This document shows, in pieces, positions 15,683 to 22,938 of a stretch of 64,000 nt of DNA. The translations under genes were made by a program, and so were the position numbers. The stretch is taken from positions 186,001-250,000 of the forward strand of contig JAXGME010000003.1 of assembly GCA_040768845.1 (NCBI GenBank), read 5' to 3'. The notes beneath the pieces were generated by a model, which had not been told where the DNA came from, made no database searches, and worked only from the letters and a program-made list of their open reading frames with translations. The first letter of the stretch is position 1, and every line of letters begins with the position of its first letter. The DNA is from JAEZHK01 sp040768845 (GTDB lineage Bacteria > Bacillota > Clostridia > Christensenellales > Aristaeellaceae).

Positions 15683-15844
15683 TCGTCCGCGAAGCCTAAT
15701 TCCCGCGCTATGGCTGGATCTTTTCCTGTCCGGCTGTGTCGCTCTCCGCTTGACGTAGCGCTGCTACGCCTGCGCTCCGGCTCCGTGCCGGGCAGAAAAA
15801 TCTCTGCGCCCTATCATCGGTTCTTAGACTCCGTGGACTACTAG
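15679..15844. mobile_element. 166-bp fold-back (MITE-like) element
   Basis: The two halves are imperfect inverted copies. The left end CTAGTCGTCCGCGAAGCCTAA matches the complement of the right end (CTAGTAGTCCACGGAGTCTAA) at most positions, and inner parts such as ATCTTTTCCTGTCCGG also have a mate on the other side. The exact centre (15754-15768) is a perfect hairpin CGTAGC-GCT-GCTACG. No protein is encoded. The size, terminal repeats and hairpin are like a non-autonomous palindromic element, or less likely a very large terminator for the SNF2 operon. Whether it is multicopy in the genome cannot be seen here. Confidence 0.6.
15833..15844 (+). repeat. Direct repeat GTGGACTACTAG, right copy
   Basis: This is an exact copy of the 12 bases at 15671-15682. 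It forms the outer right end of the fold-back element, ending in CTAG. Confidence 0.75.
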
Positions 15845-15859
15845 GGCGCTTTTTATGCG

Positions 15860-16267
15860 CTACGGCCGCTTTCCGCCCTTTTTGGGGGAGGCGGCCGGCT
15901 TTGTTTCCGCGCTCCGGTCAACCTTTGCGAAGGACACCTCATAGGTGCCCATGGCGGTCAGCGCCACCAGTACGGCGTTTACGGCGATGAGCGGCACGTC
16001 CCGCCAGGCCAGCCCCGCCGTGAAGGCCCGCGCGCCGGTCAGCAGGGCGAAGGCGATGACGAGCGCCAGCACCCGCGTCGGGATGTGGTGCCACCTGTCC
16101 AGCGGGGCCTTCAGGAATTGCACGATCAGAAGCGTCGCGCTGGCCGCGCCGCCGACGGTCGCCAGCGAATCCCAGGTGTAGGGCTGGAGCGCGTCCGCGC
16201 CCTCCGCCCGGGCGGGTCCTGCCGGCAGCATGAGCCCCGGCAGCGCGTAAAGTGCGATCCTCCGCAT
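15860..16267 (-). CDS. Small membrane protein, holin-like
   Basis: The 135-aa protein has a signal-peptide-like start (MRRIALYALPGLMLPAGPARA), then two or three hydrophobic helices (ATVGGAASATLLIVQFLK; VLALVIAFALLTGA; VPLIAVNAVLVALTAMG) and a basic tail ending KKGGKRP. The pattern TQ/VQFLK...PTRVLA...NAVLVALTAMGTYE resembles small clostridial proteins annotated as holin-like. The ATG has GGGAGG 7 bases before it. No endolysin or phage gene adjoins, so a housekeeping or spore-related role is as likely as lysis. It lies on the same strand as the cysteine-rich gene, 274 bases downstream of it. Confidence 0.55.
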   Translation of the reverse strand: MRRIALYALPGLMLPAGPARAEGADALQPYTWDSLATVGGAASATLLIVQFLKAPLDRWHHIPTRVLALVIAFALLTGARAFTAGLAWRDVPLIAVNAVLVALTAMGTYEVSFAKVDRSAETKPAASPKKGGKRP

Positions 16268-16521
16268 GGTCTTCCTCCCTTTTCGCTCCGGCCTGATACA
16301 GGCTATGCCGGCCCGTACCCGGACAGACGCGCGGCGTGCCGCCGCGACAGCGCAGTGTATCGGCCGGCCCGCGCGCCGCCCGGAAAGGAAGGCGCGCAGG
16401 CCGGATGTATACCGGCGCCGGAAGCTTTCGTAAGAGGGGAGGGGGCCATCCTTTCAATTTCCGGCGCCTATCTGAACCGCCCCGCCTTACTGGGTCTCCG
16501 CCGGCGGCGCGAGGGCGGACC

Positions 16522-16539
16522 GGCGCGGCCTTCCGCGCC
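16522..16539 (-). terminator. Short GC hairpin after the cysteine-rich gene
   Basis: GGCGCGG and CCGCGCC pair around a four-base loop immediately past the reverse-strand stop at 16542. There is no T tract, so it may be a weak terminator. The remaining bases 16268-16521 hold no recognisable gene. Confidence 0.35.
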
Positions 16540-16541
16540 CG

Positions 16542-17516
16542 TTACAGGTTGGAGGTCATCGTGCGGCCGCAGCGGGGGCAGAGGGTGTTCATCGCGCCGC
16601 AGGCGGTGCCGCAGTTGGAGCAGGTGCATACCCCGGCGGTGGTGGCGCAGCACCCCGCGCCGGCCGTGCCCGTCGAGGGCTGGCAGATGGGCGTCGAACC
16701 GGTGGCCATGTTGGCGCAGTTGCGGCGCGGGTACATCGGAAGCGAGAAGAACTCGTCGCAGACATTTTCGGCAAATTCTTCGCAGGGGGGGATCTCGCAG
16801 AAGCCGTAGGCCGGGATCATCAGATCCACTTCCGCCAGGATCTTCAGCGCCACCGTGACGCAGATGGTGATTTCAAACTTGCAGTTGCCCAGGTATTCGC
16901 CGGTGACGCAGATGGCGCTGACCATGCTCTCCAGCGTGAAGGGCACGATCGACTCCTCCGGAATGGCCAGCAGTACGTCCTTGACCACGCTCAGCTTGCC
17001 GCGGCCCATCCACTCCTGGCAGCGGGCATCCACGAAGATCACGTCGATCGGGATGTCCACGGTGCACTTCACGCGGGCGAACTGGGGCCGGTCGATGAGC
17101 CGGTCGATGGTCAGGTCGTGGATGCGGCCGCAGACCGACGCGGAGCGGCAGCCGGAGAAGGTCCACTGGCCGCAGGGCGCGGGCAGCGGGTCCGGGCTGC
17201 TGCGCGCGTTTTCCACAGCTTCCGGATAAGTAATGACCCCGTTGGCGCCGCAGGTGCAGTTGCACGAGCATCCGCGGCAGTTGCAGTTGCAGGGCGTTCC
17301 GGTGGGCGGCTGGCACGAATTGGCCGCGCCCGGCAGCAGCGGCACGATGTCGGAAACCGTGATCTCCACATCGTCCAGCTGCTCCTGCTGGAGACACGCG
17401 TCGTAGACGTTCTTGACCTGTACGCAGATTCGCTCCGTCAGGCCCTGCACCGCGCTGCCCACGATGCTGCCGGGACACTGGTCGGTGTTGGCGTTCTTGT
17501 AGCTGAAAAAGGACAT
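16542..17516 (-). CDS. Cysteine-rich protein, probable spore surface protein, 324 aa
   Basis: There are 32 cysteines in 324 residues and no signal peptide. The N-terminal 60 residues (SFFSYKNANTDQCPG, then LTERICVQVKNVYDACLQQ) are followed by a cysteine cluster CNCNCRGCSCNCTCG, a beta-rich central part, and a C-terminal zinc-ribbon-like end with CSNCGTACG and CPRCG. CQPxTGT occurs twice, near both cysteine clusters. Such cross-linking, signal-less proteins are typical of endospore coat or exosporium layers. A sigma-K-like promoter lies upstream (17586-17613), which supports that idea. ATG 17516 follows AAGGAGGAG; a longer in-frame start at 17627 would lie upstream of that promoter. No named family was recognised. 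Confidence 0.6.
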   Translation of the reverse strand: MSFFSYKNANTDQCPGSIVGSAVQGLTERICVQVKNVYDACLQQEQLDDVEITVSDIVPLLPGAANSCQPPTGTPCNCNCRGCSCNCTCGANGVITYPEAVENARSSPDPLPAPCGQWTFSGCRSASVCGRIHDLTIDRLIDRPQFARVKCTVDIPIDVIFVDARCQEWMGRGKLSVVKDVLLAIPEESIVPFTLESMVSAICVTGEYLGNCKFEITICVTVALKILAEVDLMIPAYGFCEIPPCEEFAENVCDEFFSLPMYPRRNCANMATGSTPICQPSTGTAGAGCCATTAGVCTCSNCGTACGAMNTLCPRCGRTMTSNL

Positions 17517-17585
17517 CGCTACTCCTCCTTCTGATCTGGGCGGGGCGGGGGCGCCGCCGCCCGGTTCGCGGTTTCGTCCGCGCTG

Positions 17586-17613
17586 TATCCTATGGCGGCG
17601 CGCGAAAATGCGT
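17586..17613 (-). promoter_or_regulatory. Sigma-K-like promoter of the cysteine-rich gene
   Basis: The reverse strand reads AC, 17 bases, then CATAGGATA. This fits the mother-cell sigma-K consensus AC-N16/17-CATAnnnTA. The transcript would start about 60 bases before the ATG at 17516. The consensus is short, so a chance match is possible, but its place upstream of a coat-like gene is telling. Confidence 0.5.
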
Positions 17614-17620
17614 TCGCACC

Positions 17621-17649
17621 TTGTCATAAGGCGGCGCCGGTGCTATACT
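17621..17649 (+). promoter_or_regulatory. Promoter of the sugar transferase, probably leaderless transcript
   Basis: TTGTCA and TATACT are 17 bases apart, and the -10 is extended (TGCTATACT). The -10 ends only 6 bases before the ATG at 17656, so the expected transcript start coincides with the start codon and leaves no room for a ribosome binding site. Confidence 0.75.
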
Positions 17650-17655
17650 ATCGCC

Positions 17656-18246
17656 ATGTACAAACGATTCGGTAAGCGGGCGCTGGACATCGCGCTTTCG
17701 CTGGCGGCCATCGCCGTCAGCGCCCTGCCCGGGGCGCTGATTGCGCTTTGGATCAAGCTGGATTCAAAGGGGCCGGTGTTCTTTCGTCAGAAGCGCGTCG
17801 GGCGGGGGAAGACCCACTTCATGATCCTGAAGTTCAGGACCATGCGCGTTGACGCACCCAGGGACGTGCCCACCCACCTCCTGGGCGACCCCTACGCCTT
17901 CATCACGAGAAGCGGCCGCTTTCTGCGGAGGACGTCGCTGGACGAACTGCCCCAGCTGGTCAACATTCTGCGGGGCGAGATGAGCTTTGTCGGCCCCCGG
18001 CCCGCGCTGTGGAACCAGTACGACCTGATCGCGCGGCGGGATGAGCAGGGCGCGGGCGGCGTGCGCCCGGGGCTCACCGGCTGGGCGCAGGTCAACGGGC
18101 GGGACGAGCTGCCCATCGACGTGAAGGCGCGCCTTGACGGCGAATACGTGCGGCGCATGAGTCTTGCCATGGACGCGGTGTGCGTCGTGCGCACGCTGCG
18201 CGACGCGCTCCGCGGCCGGGGCGTGGTGGAAGGCAGGCGCGCTTAA
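17656..18246 (+). CDS. Sugar transferase (undecaprenyl-phosphate phosphosugar transferase)
   Basis: The 196-aa protein belongs to the bacterial sugar transferase (WcaJ/PglC-type) family. It starts exopolysaccharide or glycan chains by moving a phosphosugar to undecaprenyl phosphate at the membrane. One membrane helix lies at about 8-30. The conserved catalytic parts follow: KFRTMR near 62, RTSLDELPQLVNILRGEMS near 93, FVGPRP, and RPGLTGWAQVNGR near 137. The family start MYKRFGKRALDI fits ATG 17656. No ribosome binding site precedes it; the message appears leaderless. No polysaccharide gene cluster adjoins, so the acceptor pathway is unknown. Confidence 0.92.
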   Translation: MYKRFGKRALDIALSLAAIAVSALPGALIALWIKLDSKGPVFFRQKRVGRGKTHFMILKFRTMRVDAPRDVPTHLLGDPYAFITRSGRFLRRTSLDELPQLVNILRGEMSFVGPRPALWNQYDLIARRDEQGAGGVRPGLTGWAQVNGRDELPIDVKARLDGEYVRRMSLAMDAVCVVRTLRDALRGRGVVEGRRA

Positions 18247-18301
18247 CCGGCGGGGCGCGCGATCGGGCGCGCCATCCTATGGAAGGCGAGGACGGAGTTC
18301 C

Positions 18302-19576
18302 ATGAATACGACCCAGATGATCGGTTACCTGTCCACCCCGGCGGCGCTTGAAGCGCTGACGGCGATTTACCCGGGCGACGCGCCCCGCCAGGCGGCGCGC
18401 TACCGCGCGCTGGCCGAAACCCACCGGGCGCGCTTCGGCGAGGCCGAGGGGCTTCTTTTTGCCTCGGCGCCGGGCCGCACGGAGATTGCCGGCAACCACA
18501 CCGACCACAACCACGGCCGGGTGCTGGCCGCCGCCGTCAACCTGGACACCCTGGCCGCCGCGTCAAAGCGCCCGGACACGCGGGTCACGCTGCATTCCGA
18601 GGGCTATGAAGCGCCTTTCATTGTGGATCTGAAGGACCTTGATCCCGTCCCCGCCGAGCGGGAGACCACCCATTCCCTGATCCGCGGCGTGGCGGCGCGC
18701 ATGGCGGCGCTGGGGCATCCGGTGGGCGGCATGGACGCTGTGGTGACCTCCAGCGTCTTCAAGGGCAGCGGGCTTTCGTCGTCGGCGGCCTTCGAGGTGA
18801 TGCTGGTGGCGCTCTTTGACGCCCTCTACGGCGACGGCGGCCTCTCCGCCGAAGCCCGTGCGCTGATCGCCAAGTACGCCGAAAACCACTACTTCGGAAA
18901 GCCCAGCGGGCTGCTGGACCAAATGGCCTCCTCCGTGGGCGGCCTGGTGACGATGGACTTCAAGGACCCCGACGCGGTCATCGAGGCCATTTCCTACGAT
19001 TTTTCCGCGAAGGGCTACGCCATGGCGGTGGTGTCCGCCGGCGGCGAGCACGGCAACCTCACCAGCCAGTACGCGGCCATTCCCGCGGAGATGAAGCAGG
19101 TGGCAAAGCTCCTGGGTGCGGAGGTGCTGCGGGACATCCCCGCCGAACGGTTTGAGGCGGCCATCCCCTCCCTCAAGGGCCGCGTCAGCGACCGCGCGAT
19201 TCTGCGCGCGATGCACTTTTACGACGAGGACGGGCGCATCCCGCGCCTCGTGGACGCGCTGAAGCGCGACGACCTCAAGGCCTTCTTTGAGGGCATCATC
19301 GCCTCCGGCGAGAGCAGCTGGAAGCTTCTGCAGAACCTCTCCGTGCCGGGCAGCGACAATCAGGAGATGGCGCTGGCGCTGGAGCTTTCCCGGCGGATGC
19401 TCTCCGGGCGCGGCGCGTGGCGCATCCACGGCGGCGGGTTCGCGGGCACCATCCTGGCCTTCGTGCCGCTGGAGAGGATGGACGAATACGCGCTGCGGAT
19501 GAACGCGGTGTTCGGCGCGGGCGCGGTGACGCGCCTCTCCGTGCGCCCGGTTGGCCCGGCCGTCATCGGAAAATAA
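18302..19576 (+). CDS. galK: Galactokinase family protein
   Basis: The 424-aa GHMP kinase has the galactokinase signature APGRTEIAGNHTDHNHG at 56-72 and the ATP loop KGSGLSSSAAFE at about 155-166. A third GHMP motif lies near the end (RIHGGGFAGTI). It should phosphorylate galactose or a related sugar at C1 with ATP. H66 and D68 of the signature are consistent with sugar binding. No galT or galE is nearby, so the natural sugar could differ (for example a galactose derivative). ATG 18302 follows GGACGGAG. The gene is about 35 aa longer than E. coli GalK, as in clostridial relatives. Confidence 0.87.
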   Translation: MNTTQMIGYLSTPAALEALTAIYPGDAPRQAARYRALAETHRARFGEAEGLLFASAPGRTEIAGNHTDHNHGRVLAAAVNLDTLAAASKRPDTRVTLHSEGYEAPFIVDLKDLDPVPAERETTHSLIRGVAARMAALGHPVGGMDAVVTSSVFKGSGLSSSAAFEVMLVALFDALYGDGGLSAEARALIAKYAENHYFGKPSGLLDQMASSVGGLVTMDFKDPDAVIEAISYDFSAKGYAMAVVSAGGEHGNLTSQYAAIPAEMKQVAKLLGAEVLRDIPAERFEAAIPSLKGRVSDRAILRAMHFYDEDGRIPRLVDALKRDDLKAFFEGIIASGESSWKLLQNLSVPGSDNQEMALALELSRRMLSGRGAWRIHGGGFAGTILAFVPLERMDEYALRMNAVFGAGAVTRLSVRPVGPAVIGK

Positions 19577-19587
19577 CGCGGGAAGGG

Positions 19588-19616
19588 TTGACAACGCAAT
19601 ATCTCCGGTTTATGAT
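19588..19616 (+). promoter_or_regulatory. Promoter of the FMN riboswitch-ribU operon
   Basis: TTGACA and TATGAT are separated by 17 bases. The transcript should start near 19623, just before the riboswitch. Confidence 0.85.
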
Positions 19617-19635
19617 AGGTGCCACAACAGCATAA

Positions 19636-19764
19636 GCGTCTTCAGGGCGGGGTGCGAAGCCCCACCGGCGGTATAGCCCGCGAGCCGAAAGGCCGATTCG
19701 GTGTAACTCCGAAGCCGACAGTAAGGTGGTCAAGGTTGACCATCGAGTCTGGATGGAAGAAGAT
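19636..19764 (+). ncRNA. FMN riboswitch (RFN element)
   Basis: The conserved core is readable: GTCTTCAGGGCGGGGTG, CCCCACCGGCGGTATAGCCC, GCGAGCC, then GCCGACAGT and GTCTGGATGGAAGAAGAT. The outer arms close as GTCTTC with GAAGA. The variable stem (19731-19743) is present. FMN binding should favour the terminator at 19789-19816 and shut off the riboflavin transporter downstream. Confidence 0.95.
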
Positions 19765-19788
19765 TTATTCTCCCACGCGCCGAAAAGG

Positions 19789-19816
19789 CCCCTGCGAACG
19801 GTTGTGCAGGGGTTTT
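19789..19816 (+). terminator. Intrinsic terminator of the FMN riboswitch
   Basis: CCCCTGC and GCAGGGG pair around a 10-base loop, and TTTT follows. It lies between the aptamer and the ribU ribosome binding site, as expected for transcription control. The bases TTATTCTCCCACG (19765-19777) can pair with the region before the ATG (GAGAGGAGAATAA), suggesting the alternative fold. Confidence 0.85.
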
Positions 19817-19836
19817 ATCGTGAGAGGAGAATAAAA

Positions 19837-20415
19837 ATGGCAGGCAATGCAAAAAAGATCTCGCGCATCGGCGTACTGAGCGCGGCGGCGGCCATCCTGT
19901 TCCTGATCCCCGGCATCCCGATCTTTCCGCCGATCTACAAGCTGGATTTCTCGACGCTTCCGGCGCTTCTGGGCGGGTTTTCCATGGGGCCTGTGGCGGG
20001 CGTGATCATCGTGTTCATCAAGGACGTCGTGGGCTGCTTCAATTCGGACAGCGGCATGGTGGGCGAACTGGCGGACTTTGTGGTGTCCTCGGCGCTGGTG
20101 GTGACGGCCTCCCTGTGGTACCGCAAAGACCGCACCCTGCGGGGCGCGCTGGCGGGCATGGGCACGGGCATCCTGCTGATGACGGCGGTGGGCGCGCTGG
20201 CCAACTACTACCTGCTGATCCCGTTTTACGTGAACGTGATGGGCGTGCCGGAGGCGGCGATCATCGGCATGATGCAGGCGATCATCCCGACCATCGACAG
20301 CCTGGGCAAGCTGATCGCGCTGGCGACGGTGCCGTTCAATATCATCAAGGGCCTGGTGCTTTGCGGCGTGACGGCGCTTTTGTACAAGCGGATTTCGCCG
20401 CTTCTGCACGGGTAA
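19837..20415 (+). CDS. ribU: Riboflavin ECF transporter S component RibU
   Basis: The 192-aa membrane protein has about six helices. It starts KISRIGVLSAAAAILFLIPG and holds the RibU-type stretch FPPIYKLDFSTLPALLGGF, then GPVAGVIIVFIKD. RibU binds riboflavin and works with the shared EcfA-EcfA-EcfT motor, whose genes are not in this window. The FMN riboswitch directly upstream confirms the substrate. AGAGGAGA stands 7 bases before ATG 19837. tsaE follows 12 bases after the stop, so the tsaE-tsaB-rimI genes may share this FMN-controlled transcript. Confidence 0.95.
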   Translation: MAGNAKKISRIGVLSAAAAILFLIPGIPIFPPIYKLDFSTLPALLGGFSMGPVAGVIIVFIKDVVGCFNSDSGMVGELADFVVSSALVVTASLWYRKDRTLRGALAGMGTGILLMTAVGALANYYLLIPFYVNVMGVPEAAIIGMMQAIIPTIDSLGKLIALATVPFNIIKGLVLCGVTALLYKRISPLLHG

Positions 20416-20427
20416 CGTGGAGGGGAA

Positions 20428-20886
20428 ATGTACCGGACGCATTCGCAGGCGGGCACCGAGGCCTTCGGCGCGGCGCTGGGCGCGCGGCTTTTGCCCGGCG
20501 ACAGCCTTCTGATCTCGGGCGATCTGGGCGCCGGAAAGAGCGTGCTGGCGCGGGGCGCCGCCCGGGCGCTGGGGGTGGCGGGGCCGATGCCCAGCCCCAC
20601 CTTTACGCTGATGCAGCCCTACGGACGGGTGGTTCACTTTGACCTCTACCGTCTCTCGGACGAGGACGAATTCTACGCGGCGGGGCTGGACGAATTTACC
20701 GGCGGCGGCTATATCGCGCTGATCGAGTGGCCCTTTCCCGGAATGGACATCGCACCCCGGGTGGAAATTGCCATGGAGCGGGGCGGGGCGGAGGACGAGC
20801 GCGTCATCCGCCTCGCCGCCTTCGGCATGGCCGGCCGCGAGGCGGAAATATGCAGCGCGCTTCGCGCGTGGGAGGAACCGGCGTGA
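20428..20886 (+). CDS. tsaE: tRNA threonylcarbamoyladenosine biosynthesis ATPase TsaE
   Basis: The 152-aa protein has the P-loop GDLGAGKS at 31-38, SPTFTLMQPY in the middle, and VVHFDLYRL followed by IALIEWP, all standard TsaE features. It hydrolyses ATP in the TsaB-TsaD-TsaE complex that makes t6A at position 37 of ANN-decoding tRNAs. Its stop overlaps the tsaB start as GTGA. The tsaD gene is not in this window. Confidence 0.95.
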   Translation: MYRTHSQAGTEAFGAALGARLLPGDSLLISGDLGAGKSVLARGAARALGVAGPMPSPTFTLMQPYGRVVHFDLYRLSDEDEFYAAGLDEFTGGGYIALIEWPFPGMDIAPRVEIAMERGGAEDERVIRLAAFGMAGREAEICSALRAWEEPA

Positions 20887-21590
20887 CAATTCTCGGCATT
20901 GACACCTCCGGGCCGGTGGCCGGCGTCGCCCTGTGGCGAAGCGGCGCGCTTTGCTACGCCGCCGTTTCGGACGCGGGGCGTACCCACTCCGAAACGCTGA
21001 TGCCCATGGTGGACCAGGCGCTCCGCGCCGCCGGGCTTTCCATCGAGGATGTGGAGATGGTATCCTGCGTGGCGGGGCCCGGCTCCTTCACCGGCGTGCG
21101 CATTGGCGTGTGCGCGGCCAAGGGCATCGCCATGGCGCGGGGCATTCCCTGCGCCCGGGTGGACGCCCTCGCGGCGCTGGCCGCCGGCGCTTTTGGCTTT
21201 GACGGCGAGATCTGCCCGATTCTGGACGCCCGGCGCGGGCAGGTGTACTGCGCGCGCTTCCGCTTTTCTGCGGGCGCGCTGCCCGAACGCCGGATGGAGG
21301 ACGCGGCGCTGCCGCTGGCGGATTATCTCGCGCTTCTGCCCAAGGAGGGGCGCTGCCTTTTCACCGGCGACGGGCTTTCCGCCCACGGGGCGGAAATCGC
21401 CCGGGCGATGGGGCCGCGGGCGGTGCTGCAAAAGCCGCATCTTTCGCTTTTGCGGGCGGAGGCGGCCTGCTATCTGGCGCAGAACGATCCCGCCCTTCGC
21501 GTATCCGGCGCGGCGCTCACCCCCATCTACCTTCGAAAACCCCAGGCGGAGCGCGAGCGCGCCGAGAAGCGGGGGAGGGCGCATGATTGA
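20883..21590 (+). CDS. tsaB: tRNA threonylcarbamoyladenosine biosynthesis protein TsaB
   Basis: The 235-aa protein of the ASKHA fold opens TILGIDTSGPVAGVAL and has GPGSFTGVRIGVCAAKGIA near 70, the TsaB hallmark. It is the scaffold partner of TsaD in t6A synthesis. The start is GTG, 7 bases after GGAGGAA and overlapping the tsaE stop. An ATG further upstream in the frame lies well inside tsaE and is rejected. Its end overlaps rimI by 8 bases. Confidence 0.95.
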   Translation: MTILGIDTSGPVAGVALWRSGALCYAAVSDAGRTHSETLMPMVDQALRAAGLSIEDVEMVSCVAGPGSFTGVRIGVCAAKGIAMARGIPCARVDALAALAAGAFGFDGEICPILDARRGQVYCARFRFSAGALPERRMEDAALPLADYLALLPKEGRCLFTGDGLSAHGAEIARAMGPRAVLQKPHLSLLRAEAACYLAQNDPALRVSGAALTPIYLRKPQAERERAEKRGRAHD

Positions 21591-22068
21591 AATCGGCCTG
21601 ATGACCCTTCGGGATGTGGACGCCGTGGCCGAGATCGATCGGGAGAGCTTCGCGGTGCCCTGGTCCCGGGACGCCTTTGTCCGCGAGGTCACCGAAAACC
21701 GGTGCGCGCGGTACCTGGTGGCGCGGGAGGACGGCGCGGCGGTGGCCTACGGCGGCATGTGGCTGGTTATGGACGAGGGGCATGTGACCAACATCGCGGT
21801 AAAGCGGTCGGCGCGGGGCCGGGGCGTCGGCGAGGCGCTCGCCCGGACGCTGATGCAGCTGGCCGCCGATACCGGCATCCGCTACATGACGCTGGAGTGC
21901 CGAAGGAGCAACCTTGCGGCTCAGTCGCTGTACAGGAAGCTGGGCTTTCAGGAGGTGGGCCTGCGCAAGCGCTACTACGCCGACAACGGCGAGGACGCGC
22001 TGGTAATGGTCTGCGAGCACCTGCCCGAGGCGCATCCGGAGGACGATCCGCACATCCTGAGCGAATAA
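21583..22068 (+). CDS. rimI: Ribosomal protein S18 alanine N-acetyltransferase RimI
   Basis: The 161-aa GNAT acetyltransferase has the acetyl-CoA loop KRSARGRGVGEALA near 75-88 and the RimI-type ending YRKLGFQEVGLRKRYY, with N-x-A-A-x-x-L-Y upstream. It acetylates the N-terminus of S18 in known cases. ATG 21583 follows GGGGGAGGGC and lies inside tsaB. The cluster tsaE-tsaB-rimI is a classic arrangement. No terminator is obvious after it. Confidence 0.92.
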   Translation: MIEIGLMTLRDVDAVAEIDRESFAVPWSRDAFVREVTENRCARYLVAREDGAAVAYGGMWLVMDEGHVTNIAVKRSARGRGVGEALARTLMQLAADTGIRYMTLECRRSNLAAQSLYRKLGFQEVGLRKRYYADNGEDALVMVCEHLPEAHPEDDPHILSE

Positions 22069-22128
22069 ATCGGCGGGGCGCGCTCCGCGCTTCCGAATTA
22101 TTCGCTTTTCTTTTGCGCCGGGATGCGC

Positions 22129-22134
22129 TATAAT
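22129..22134 (+). promoter_or_regulatory. -10 element of the hydrolase-murF operon
   Basis: A perfect TATAAT lies 18 bases before ATG 22153. The -35 region (TTTTCT) is weak. Because the transcript would begin near 22141, the upstream in-frame ATG at 22123 cannot be used, so this element fixes the start of the next gene. Confidence 0.5.
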
Positions 22135-22152
22135 CTTTTCCGGGGTGAACCG

Positions 22153-22938
22153 ATGATTTTTGACTACGGCGGTCAGTCCTTGTATTACGAGCGGCAGGGA
22201 GCGGGGAAGCCGCTCCTCGTTTTGCACGGCTGGGGCGGCCGGATCGAGAGCTGGCTGCCGCTGATCCGGGATTTTTCCCCGCGGCGCGAAGTCGTGGCGC
22301 TGGATTTTCCGGGGGCGGGGCGCTCGCCGGAGCCGCGCGAGCCCTGGTCCGTCACCGAGTATATGGAACTTACCGCCGCCTTTTTGCGCCAATTGAACAT
22401 GGCGGGCGTGGACATCGTGGCCCATTCCTTCGGCGCGCGGGTGGCGATCCTTCTGGCCGCCACCCACCCGGAGTTGGCCGGGAAGCTGGTGCTGACCGGC
22501 GCGGCGGGGCTGATGGCCGAACCCACAGCCGGGAAAAAGGCGCGCGCCGCCCTCTACCGGGCGCTGAAGGGTGCGGCGGGGTCTACGCCGGTCCGGGCGG
22601 TTCTGGGAAAGGCGCGGACGGAGGCGCTGCGCGAGGCGCTGGTTCAGCATTTTGGCTCCGGCGACTACCGCGCGCTGTCGCCCGGCATGCGCCAGACCTT
22701 CAACCGGGTGATCCGCCAGGACCTCCGGCCCTGCCTTCCGAAGATTCAGGCCCCGACCCTGATCGTCTGGGGCGCGCAGGACGACCAGACGCCGCTGTGG
22801 ATGGGGCAGGTCATGGAGAAGGAAATACCGGACGCGGGCCTCGTCGTGTTCGAGGACGCGGGGCATTTCGCGTATCTGGACCGCTATGCGGACTTCCGCA
22901 CGATTGTTAGCAAGTTCTTGGAGGAGTCAAACGCTTGA
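22153..22938 (+). CDS. Alpha/beta hydrolase
   Basis: The 261-aa protein has LHGWGG near 25 (oxyanion loop), the nucleophile elbow AHSFGA near 96-101 with the catalytic serine, the aspartate in VWGAQDDQTP, and the histidine in DAGHFAYLD. No signal peptide is seen, so it is cytoplasmic. The substrate is unknown; esterase or lactonase activity is usual for the family. GGGGTG precedes ATG 22153. Its stop overlaps the TTG start of the MurF-like gene, so the two are coupled. Confidence 0.88.
   Translation: MIFDYGGQSLYYERQGAGKPLLVLHGWGGRIESWLPLIRDFSPRREVVALDFPGAGRSPEPREPWSVTEYMELTAAFLRQLNMAGVDIVAHSFGARVAILLAATHPELAGKLVLTGAAGLMAEPTAGKKARAALYRALKGAAGSTPVRAVLGKARTEALREALVQHFGSGDYRALSPGMRQTFNRVIRQDLRPCLPKIQAPTLIVWGAQDDQTPLWMGQVMEKEIPDAGLVVFEDAGHFAYLDRYADFRTIVSKFLEESNA

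Noticed and set aside
15683..15832. Small protein gene inside the fold-back element
   Set aside because: No frame with a ribosome binding site or coherent composition; the palindromic structure explains the sequence.
22123..22152. Longer start of the alpha/beta hydrolase at ATG 22123
   Set aside because: It lies before the -10 TATAAT at 22129 and would not be transcribed from it.
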